Source: CAYPCH01 sp964409165
Lineage (GTDB): Bacteria; Bacillota; Clostridia; Acetivibrionales; Acetivibrionaceae
Reading direction: 5' to 3'
Assembly (NCBI GenBank): GCA_964409165.1
Contig: CAYPCH010000011.1
Span: 1 to 47,802, forward strand
Length of the DNA: 47,802 bases
The notes beneath the pieces were generated by a model that saw only the letters and a program-made list of their open reading frames with translations, did not search any database and had not been told where the DNA came from. Shown here one piece after another: positions 42,137 through 47,802 of the stretch. A program made the position numbers and the translations under genes. Within the stretch, counting starts at the first letter, position 1; every line of letters begins with the position of its first letter.

Positions 42137-43159
42137 TTATAACCAACTGCTTTCACTAAGCTCTTCAACTTCATTCTTTTTATTTCTCATCATCAAGTCC
42201 GCAACAGCCTGCTTTGCATTCTTTCCGTTAAATAATACTTCATAAGCCTCAAAAGTTATAGGCATTGGCACATTCTCCTTTTCAGCAAGCTCATATGCCG
42301 CCTTGGTAGTAGTTACGCCTTCAACTACCATCTTAACTTCATCAATTGCTTCTTCCGGGGTCTTTCCCTGCCCTATAAGAATTCCGGCTCGTCTGTTTCT
42401 GCTGTGCATGCTTGTACATGTCACAATAAGATCTCCAATACCTGTAAGCCCTGCAAATGTCTGAGGTCTTGCACCTAAAGATACACCCAGACGCGAAATC
42501 TCAGTTATGCCTCTTGTCATTAATGCTGCCTTGGTATTGTCTCCGAATCCAAGTCCGTCCGATATACCTGCACAAAGTGCAATTACATTCTTTAAAGCAG
42601 CACCAAGCTCAACTCCGATAATATCCGTATTTGTATATACCCTGAATTTGGGCGACATAAATATATCCTGTATTAACTCTGCTGCCTCAGTATCTTCCGA
42701 TGCAGCAACCACTGTAGAAGGTATATCCTTTGCAACCTCCTCCGCGTGGCTCGGTCCTGACAAAACAACCGGTCTGCACTGAGGCACTTCCTGCTTGATT
42801 ACCTCTGAAAGCCTTAATCCTGTTCCCTCCTCGAGACCTTTTGAACAGCTTACGACAACTGTATTTTCCTTTATGTATTTTGATATATTATGGGCGTTCT
42901 TTCTGATTGTCTGGGAAGGAACAACCATTAAAACAACCTCAGATCTATTTATTGACTCTTCCATATTATCGGTACACCTAACGCCTTCCGGTATCAATAC
43001 TCCTGGAAGTTTATTAATATGCTCCCGCATGTTGTTAATCATTTCCACCTCATCCTTAAAACACGACCACATGCTGACATCATAACCAGACTTGGCAAGA
43101 AGTATGGAAAGTGCAGTTCCCCAACTTCCAGCTCCTATCATTGATATTTTCCTATTCAT
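42137..43159 (-). CDS. gpsA: Glycerol-3-phosphate dehydrogenase [NAD(P)+]
   Basis: It reduces dihydroxyacetone phosphate to sn-glycerol 3-phosphate, the backbone for phospholipid synthesis. The start is ATG 43159 (340 aa), with GAGGAGG 6 nt upstream; an earlier in-frame codon has none. The N-terminal Rossmann loop is GAGSWGTAL (residues 9-17). Further family motifs are VVLSGPSHAEEVA, the catalytic Lys near residue 190 in GAALKNVIALCAGISDG, and GLTGIGDLIVTCTS. Length and motifs are complete. It is 16 nt downstream of plsY, whose enzyme uses the product, so the operon couples two steps of phosphatidic acid synthesis. Confidence 0.97.
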   Translation of the reverse strand: MNRKISMIGAGSWGTALSILLAKSGYDVSMWSCFKDEVEMINNMREHINKLPGVLIPEGVRCTDNMEESINRSEVVLMVVPSQTIRKNAHNISKYIKENTVVVSCSKGLEEGTGLRLSEVIKQEVPQCRPVVLSGPSHAEEVAKDIPSTVVAASEDTEAAELIQDIFMSPKFRVYTNTDIIGVELGAALKNVIALCAGISDGLGFGDNTKAALMTRGITEISRLGVSLGARPQTFAGLTGIGDLIVTCTSMHSRNRRAGILIGQGKTPEEAIDEVKMVVEGVTTTKAAYELAEKENVPMPITFEAYEVLFNGKNAKQAVADLMMRNKKNEVEELSESSWL

Positions 43160-43175
43160 AAATAACCTCCTCATT

Positions 43176-43829
43176 TTATACCTTTTTTGCTCCGAACTTT
43201 GACTCTGTTCCCTTTAAAAGTCTGCCTATATTAGCATGATGCCTCGTTATAGCCATTATTGCAATCAAAGCAGCAAATATTATAAAAACCACACCTTTTT
43301 TACCTGCACCAAAAAAACCCGATAATATAGGAAACATAGCAGCACCTATTATAGAACCCAGTGAAACATACCTGGTAACAGCCAGAACAACAATAAATAT
43401 CCCAAGAAGTATAAGCCCTATTTTAGGGTCCGCCGTCATAACCACCGCAAAGGTTGTAAGTATTCCCTTACCACCTTTAAACCCAAAATACAAAGGCCAA
43501 TTGTGTCCAATTACAGCACCTGTTCCTCCAATCATCAAACCAAGGTTGCCGGTATTACCCAACATATTAGAAATTGCTTCACCTTGATCATTTAATATAT
43601 AATAACCTATAAGGCATGATAAAAAACCCTTCAAAATATCACCAAGAATAACATATAGCGCAGCCAGCTTTCCAAAGGTCCTGAGCGTATTGGTCAATCC
43701 TGCGTTCCCGCTTCCATGCTGTCTGACATCCTTACCGTAAAATTTCCCTACAATAAGGGATGTATTCAAGCTCCCCAGAAGATATCCTATGACAATTACA
43801 AGCACTGCTTTAAATGCAAATATATACAT
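43176..43829 (-). CDS. plsY: Acyl-phosphate:glycerol-3-phosphate acyltransferase PlsY
   Basis: PlsY is an integral membrane enzyme that transfers an acyl group from acyl phosphate to glycerol 3-phosphate, the first acylation of phospholipid synthesis. Its motifs are GSGNAGLTN (residues 39-47, motif 1), GHNWPLYFGFKGGKG (motif 2) and a C-terminal RHHANIGRLLKGTE (motif 3), set among several hydrophobic segments. I start at ATG 43829 (217 aa), one base after the der stop codon, with AAGGG about 8 nt upstream. A GTG at 43838 inside der is the alternative. Translation is probably coupled to der. Confidence 0.95.
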   Translation of the reverse strand: MYIFAFKAVLVIVIGYLLGSLNTSLIVGKFYGKDVRQHGSGNAGLTNTLRTFGKLAALYVILGDILKGFLSCLIGYYILNDQGEAISNMLGNTGNLGLMIGGTGAVIGHNWPLYFGFKGGKGILTTFAVVMTADPKIGLILLGIFIVVLAVTRYVSLGSIIGAAMFPILSGFFGAGKKGVVFIIFAALIAIMAITRHHANIGRLLKGTESKFGAKKV

Positions 43830-43830
43830 T

Positions 43831-45156
43831 TTAATCACCCTTATCTTTCTGTCTCATAATAAACTTCAACGGAGTTCCTTCAAAACCAAAATTCTTGCGG
43901 AGTTGATTTTCTATATACCTTTCATAAGAATAATGCATAAGCTCAATATTATTTATAAAAAGCACAAACGTTGGCGGTTTAACCGATGCTTGGGTCATAT
44001 AATAGATTTTAAGCCTTCTTCCTTTGTCTGAAGGAGGCTGAACCATGGCAGTGGCTTCATTGAGAAGATCATTCAACACGCCTGTTGAAATTCTCATAGC
44101 AGACTGGTCTGCAACATATTTTATCAGTTCGTAAAGCTTGTTAGTCCTCTGTCCGGTTAGAGCCGAAATAAAAATAACAGGCGCATAAAGCATAAACCCA
44201 AGCTTTTCCTGTACGGTTTTCCTGTATTCTTCAAGTGTGCCCGTTTCCTTATCAACTGCATCCCATTTATTAACTACAATTATTGAAGCCTTGCCCTGCT
44301 CATGAGCATACCCCGCAATTTTTGTATCCTGCTCGGTTACACCATCTCTGGCATCTATCATTATAAGACAGACATCCGCTCTTTCAATTGCAGTCCACGA
44401 TCTTATAGTACTATATTTCTCAATATTCTCATTAATTTTACTCTGCCTTCTGATTCCTGCTGTATCAATAAATACAAATTCACCTTCATCGTTTTTAACA
44501 TATGTATCTATTGCATCCCTTGTTGTTCCCGGAATATCACTTACAATAACCCTTTCTTCTCCTATAATCCTGTTTATAAGTGAAGACTTACCCACATTGG
44601 GCTTACCTACAACTGCAACCTTTATAGCATCTTCGCCATACTCTTCGTTATCTTCTTCGGGGAAGTGTTCGTAAATTTCATCTAGCAAATCACCCATTCC
44701 CAAACCGTGAATTGACGAAATGGTCATTATGTCCCCTATTCCAAGATTATAAAACTCATATGCTTCCGGCGGCGGTTCACCAACCCTGTCTACCTTATTA
44801 ACAACCAGAATAACAGGTTTTTGGGTTTTCCTTAGCATAGTAGCAACTTCCTTATCGGAGGCGGTTAATCCATCCTTGAAATCCACCATAAATACTATTA
44901 CATTTGCAGTTTCAATAGCTATCTCAGCCTGCCTCTTCATCTGCTGCATTATCTTATCCTCAGTATAAGGCTCTATACCCCCTGTGTCTATTAGGGTAAA
45001 CTTCCTGCTCCTCCACTCAACCTCGGTATATATTCTGTCCCGGGTAACCCCAGGAGTATCTTCTACTATTGATATTCTTTTGCCTGCAAGATAATTAAAA
45101 AAAGTAGATTTCCCTACATTTGGCCTTCCTACAACTGCAACAACAGGTTTCGGCAA
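43831..45156 (-). CDS. der: Ribosome-biogenesis GTPase Der (EngA)
   Basis: Der has tandem GTPase domains and a KH-like C-terminus and is needed for 50S subunit maturation. The first G1 is GRPNVGKST (10-18), with DTPGVTRD and DTGGIE; the second G1 is GKPNVGKSS (about 183), with DIPGTTRDAID and DTAGIRRQ. NKVD and NKWD are the G4 motifs. I start at the TTG at 45156 (441 aa, the usual family length, MPKPVVAVVGRPNVGKS), because GGAGGG sits 7 nt before it. The ATG five codons upstream overlaps that ribosome binding site. The gene is 49 nt after the DUF512 protein gene and directly coupled to plsY. Confidence 0.97.
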   Translation of the reverse strand: MPKPVVAVVGRPNVGKSTFFNYLAGKRISIVEDTPGVTRDRIYTEVEWRSRKFTLIDTGGIEPYTEDKIMQQMKRQAEIAIETANVIVFMVDFKDGLTASDKEVATMLRKTQKPVILVVNKVDRVGEPPPEAYEFYNLGIGDIMTISSIHGLGMGDLLDEIYEHFPEEDNEEYGEDAIKVAVVGKPNVGKSSLINRIIGEERVIVSDIPGTTRDAIDTYVKNDEGEFVFIDTAGIRRQSKINENIEKYSTIRSWTAIERADVCLIMIDARDGVTEQDTKIAGYAHEQGKASIIVVNKWDAVDKETGTLEEYRKTVQEKLGFMLYAPVIFISALTGQRTNKLYELIKYVADQSAMRISTGVLNDLLNEATAMVQPPSDKGRRLKIYYMTQASVKPPTFVLFINNIELMHYSYERYIENQLRKNFGFEGTPLKFIMRQKDKGD

Positions 45157-45205
45157 TTTGTTTCCCTCCATACTTCATTATAATAAGGAATATCTTTAAA
45201 CTATA

Positions 45206-46528
45206 TTATAAATCTTTTCCCAGTATTTTTTCAATAAAGTCTTTTCCGTTATTCTCAACAACACATATCTTAACTTTTAATTCCTCACTTAGCATTTTAA
45301 CAGTTACACCATCCAAAAACAAATCCTCACCAGATTTAAGCATACTAACAGATATAAAAAGTTCTTCTCCCATATCTCGTTGTATCAGTTGGCTTATCAG
45401 ATCCTTTCCGGTAACAAGACCTGTTACTGTAACATTTTTCCCGAAAAAATTATTTTTTATTTCATAAACATTTATTGTAAGGTTCTTATACTTACTTTCA
45501 AGAATCTCTGCCATTTCTTTGATATATGAGTAAGAAGAAACTCCCGTAGCCAAGCTTACTTTTCTCGAAGCCAGCAGTTCTAACGGAAGCACCTTTAAAC
45601 CTTCTTCAAATTCCCGCAAAAACATAGCAATGAGACCAACCCCATTCTCTATCTGCGGAAAATCTTCATACACCTCGTACCCGGGAATCCTCATCCCAGC
45701 CATAATATAAAACTCATCGGCAAGGTAAACAACCCTTGAACCACAGTTATTCAATAATTTCTGCTGCCAGTCCTCCACCTGTTTTATAACTTCAGCGGAA
45801 CACTCCCCATCAAAAGGTTTCAATTCAACAAGTTCCTCGCGATAATCTGTTATTCCCACAGGAACAACAGATATACTATTCATCCCCGGATAACACAATG
45901 ACAGCTCTTCAATCGACCTGTCAAGCTCAGCTTTATCATTAATACCCCGGCACAAAACAATCTGGCTGTTGACAGTTATCCCTCCATCAATCAGTCTTTT
46001 TATCTTTTCCATTACATCCCCAGCAAACCTGTTGCCCAGCATAAATTCTCTTAAATCAGGATTTGTAGTATGGACAGATACATTTATAGGGGACATTCTA
46101 TACTTAATAATCCTGTCAATATCATCATAACTCATATTTGTCAGAGTTACATAATTGCCCATAAAAAAAGAAAGTCTTGAGTCGTCATCTTTGAAATACA
46201 GTGTACTTCTCATTCCTTTGGGAAGTTGGTCTATAAAACAGAAAATACATTTATTTCTACAGCTTTTAGCCTCATCAATCATTAGGTTTTCAAACTCAAT
46301 TCCCAGGTCTTCGTACTCATCCTTTTCTATTTCTATTTCCCAGATCTCCCCATCCTCTTTTTCAATATTAAGCAAAAGGGATTCGTTGGTAATGAGAAAT
46401 CTGTAATCAAATATATCATTTATTTTTTCACCGTTTATGGACAATATTTTGTCCCCTGCTATGATTCCGGCTTCCTCTGCGATGCTGCCGGATGTAACAC
46501 TATCAATATATATTGGTTTTTTCCTCAA
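45206..46528 (-). CDS. DUF512-family radical SAM protein with N-terminal PDZ domain
   Basis: This 440-residue cytoplasmic protein begins with a PDZ-like domain (about 1-70, SGSIAEEAGIIAGDKILSIN). It then has a radical SAM core with the iron-sulfur ligand pattern CRNKCIFC (C90, C94, C97) followed by FIDQLPKGMR, and a C-terminal DUF512 region with FAGDVMEKIKRL and ADEFYIMAG. Members are widespread in firmicutes next to der; their reaction has not been established as far as I know. I choose TTG 46528, with GGAGG 8 nt upstream; the TTG two codons earlier abuts the ribosome binding site. It probably forms an operon with der, plsY and gpsA. Confidence 0.92.
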   Translation of the reverse strand: MRKKPIYIDSVTSGSIAEEAGIIAGDKILSINGEKINDIFDYRFLITNESLLLNIEKEDGEIWEIEIEKDEYEDLGIEFENLMIDEAKSCRNKCIFCFIDQLPKGMRSTLYFKDDDSRLSFFMGNYVTLTNMSYDDIDRIIKYRMSPINVSVHTTNPDLREFMLGNRFAGDVMEKIKRLIDGGITVNSQIVLCRGINDKAELDRSIEELSLCYPGMNSISVVPVGITDYREELVELKPFDGECSAEVIKQVEDWQQKLLNNCGSRVVYLADEFYIMAGMRIPGYEVYEDFPQIENGVGLIAMFLREFEEGLKVLPLELLASRKVSLATGVSSYSYIKEMAEILESKYKNLTINVYEIKNNFFGKNVTVTGLVTGKDLISQLIQRDMGEELFISVSMLKSGEDLFLDGVTVKMLSEELKVKICVVENNGKDFIEKILGKDL

Positions 46529-46566
46529 AAACAACTCCTCCGTATTTTACTGTTTTTGAAAATAAA

Positions 46567-46670
46567 AATGATTCTATATTGAATGCGATAAAGATTTTAC
46601 ATCGCACTTCAATTTCCTTAATGCAACATCACGAAAATTAATTTTTTCAATGTAGAATCATTTTCGTGAT
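46567..46670. repeat. Dispersed palindromic element, copy C, with two alternative foldings
   Basis: Hairpin 1 (46571-46613) pairs ATTGAA and TGCGAT with ATCGCA and TTCAAT. Hairpin 2 (46628-46670) pairs ATCACGAAAAT with ATTTTCGTGAT. The left arm AATGATTCTATATTGAA can also pair with TTCAATGTAGAATCATT (46647-46663), which would break both. It lies in the leader of the DUF512-der operon. Confidence 0.7.
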
Positions 46671-46682
46671 TAATATACATTG

Positions 46683-46712
46683 AAAAAAGCAACAGTTTTC
46701 ACTGCTGCTTTT
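46683..46712 (-). terminator. Terminator of the DUF177-rpmF operon
   Basis: On the minus strand AGCAGCAGT and ACTGTTGCT form a 9-bp stem with loop GAAA, followed by five or six T residues, directly after the rpmF stop. Confidence 0.85.
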
Positions 46713-46723
46713 ATACTTCTCTA

Positions 46724-46903
46724 TTATGCTTCAATCTTAATAACCTCTTTACCATCATAAAAACCGCACTGCTTACATACTATATGAGCCATTTTCAACT
46801 CGTGACACTGAGGACACTCCATTAATGACGGAGCAGAAAGTTTCCAATTGGACCTTCTTTTACCTGTACGAGCCTTTGACCATTTACGTTTTGGATTTGC
46901 CAT
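46724..46903 (-). CDS. rpmF: 50S ribosomal protein L32 (59 aa)
   Basis: The complete L32 begins MANPKRKWSKARTGKRRSNW and has the zinc-ribbon cysteines C30xxC33 (CPQC) and C43xxC46 (CKQC), so it is the zinc-binding (C+) form. The start is ATG 46903 with AGGAGGTG 6 nt upstream. It follows the DUF177 gene by 56 nt, the standard bacterial pairing, and is followed by a strong terminator. Confidence 0.98.
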   Translation of the reverse strand: MANPKRKWSKARTGKRRSNWKLSAPSLMECPQCHELKMAHIVCKQCGFYDGKEVIKIEA

Positions 46904-46959
46904 GAACTACACCTCCTCATCATACTTAACAATAGAAACCCAATTATATAGAAATCCTT

Positions 46960-47457
46960 TTAATCATTAAAGAAATTCTTTAACACTGCCATTCTAGGGT
47001 TTACCTCATCCTCACTGCATTTACAATCCTTTTCGTTAAGATTGCCTCCGCATATGGAACAAAGTCCTTTACACTCTTCAGTACATATCTGCTTTGCAGG
47101 AAGATTCAATATAATATTATCTTTCAGCACCTTATCAAGCTCTATGATTTTACCCTGATAAGTGTATGCTTCATCTTTGTCAAACTTGTCTTCTTCAGTA
47201 AAATCTTCTTTTATATCAACTACTATGTCTTTTTTTAAATCCCTAAGACATCTTGAACACTTTACCGAATATCCGGTTCTAAGTCTACCGTCTAATTTAA
47301 TGATACCTCCGATATTAACAAAGGTTCCTTTAAATTCAATCGGTTCACCAAAGAACAAATCGTCGTAAGTACTTTCAAAGTTCTCAATTGTCTCATTAAA
47401 TTCTACATTTAACGAAGCATCATTAACTTTCAGAATACTAGATATATCAACTTTCAT
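46960..47457 (-). CDS. DUF177 (YceD-like) protein
   Basis: This 165-residue protein of the family is usually cotranscribed with rpmF; E. coli YceD affects 23S rRNA accumulation, so a role in large-subunit biogenesis is likely. It begins MKVDISSILK and contains a pair CSRC (KCSRCLRDLKKD) and a C-terminal Cys cluster CTEECKGLCSICGGNL plus CKC, suggesting zinc binding. I start at ATG 47457, with AGAGGTGA 4-5 nt upstream. Longer in-frame starts would run back over the consensus promoter and are rejected. Confidence 0.93.
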   Translation of the reverse strand: MKVDISSILKVNDASLNVEFNETIENFESTYDDLFFGEPIEFKGTFVNIGGIIKLDGRLRTGYSVKCSRCLRDLKKDIVVDIKEDFTEEDKFDKDEAYTYQGKIIELDKVLKDNIILNLPAKQICTEECKGLCSICGGNLNEKDCKCSEDEVNPRMAVLKNFFND

Positions 47458-47485
47458 AACGTCACCTCTTAAACCGACAGAAAAT

Positions 47486-47514
47486 ATTATACTAACTAAT
47501 CTTGCCATTGTCAA
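47486..47514 (-). promoter_or_regulatory. Consensus sigma-A promoter of the DUF177-rpmF operon
   Basis: Perfect TTGACA (47509-47514), 17-nt spacer and perfect TATAAT (47486-47491) on the minus strand. The leader is about 22 nt. Confidence 0.9.
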
Positions 47515-47555
47515 GAACAATGTTTTTTTTGAATTTTTATCACATTCAACATGTA

Positions 47556-47756
47556 TTAATCACATTTATTAATACTCTTGTGTATACTGGATTTTTTTAA
47601 TTTCGTATTTAGCAGTATTTTAATGTTGAATCCTGATTTTCCATAGCTCAATCTATACCAGTAGTAGTTTATATATTCAATTATTCCAAACAAAAGCAAC
47701 CCAATAGCAAATCCCAAATCCTTATCACTGCTTTTAAAAACAATGATTATCCTGAA
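47556..47756 (-). pseudogene. C-terminal remnant of a small membrane protein
   Basis: A 66-codon open stretch reads like coding sequence: FKSSDKDLGFAIGLLLFGII, then EYINYYWYRLSYGKSG and a basic tail NTKLKKSS. It has no ATG or GTG start and is closed upstream by a stop. One hydrophobic segment with a positively charged tail suggests the end of a membrane protein. Family not identified. The remaining 46 nt of the window hold nothing I can name. Confidence 0.45.
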
Positions 47757-47802
47757 TTATTCACGGTGATATGAAAATAAAATTTCACCCATCATTCTTT
47801 AT

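Noticed and set aside
47458..47520. N-terminal extension of the DUF177 protein
   Set aside because: The extension would be encoded by the consensus promoter itself; the ATG at 47457 has a good ribosome binding site.

Overview
The window looks like a low-GC, spore-forming, cellulosome-producing clostridium of the Acetivibrio/Hungateiclostridium (Clostridium thermocellum-like) type. Supporting this are spoIVA and a ytvI-like sporulation gene, AGGAGG-type ribosome binding sites, an S-layer-homology (SLH) surface protein, and a type I dockerin carrying the Ser-Thr cohesin-recognition pair in both repeats. Almost everything is read from the minus strand.

Left half (1-25.3 kb): one gene fills it, a secreted protein of about 8367 residues (about 0.9 MDa by length). 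It has a signal peptide, about ten FN3 domains alternating with Ig-like modules, two large homologous superblocks (PKD, then CARDB repeats, then macroglobulin-like, NEW3-like and CnaB-like modules), an acidic linker, a roughly 490-residue helical insert, HYR domains and three C-terminal SLH repeats. No catalytic domain was recognised. It looks like a wall-anchored giant fibre or adhesin.

25.5-26.7 kb is a gene graveyard: the 3' part of a PIN-domain gene, a piece of a tyrosine recombinase and the C-terminal third of a GH4 glycosidase, abutting one another. A dockerin protein with two DUF3237-like domains follows.

28-36.9 kb is mostly chromosomal housekeeping: YtvI-type permease, MutS2, a 71-residue orphan protein, a DUF3842 protein, an Amidase_3 cell-wall hydrolase, a small membrane protein and spoIVA. 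The intergenic gaps are rich in palindromic and foldback elements. The most striking is a five-unit tandem array of 64-66 nt hairpin units just after spoIVA, in which stems change sequence but stay paired.

37.2-41.9 kb is a sugar-uptake cassette: LacI regulator, solute-binding lipoprotein and two permeases, without an ATPase. It has recognisable promoters, a LacI-type operator over the regulator's own start site, a 12-bp RNA hairpin between binding-protein and permease genes, and a candidate structured RNA with its own promoter upstream of the regulator. The cassette sits between gpsA and spoIVA.

42.1-47.5 kb holds the conserved block DUF177-rpmF, DUF512 radical SAM protein, der, plsY and gpsA (ribosome, GTPase and phospholipid functions). 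A broken gene remnant lies at the right edge. Several start codons were moved to GTG or TTG on ribosome-binding-site and family-length grounds (giant protein, spoIVA, der, DUF512 protein, upstream permease).
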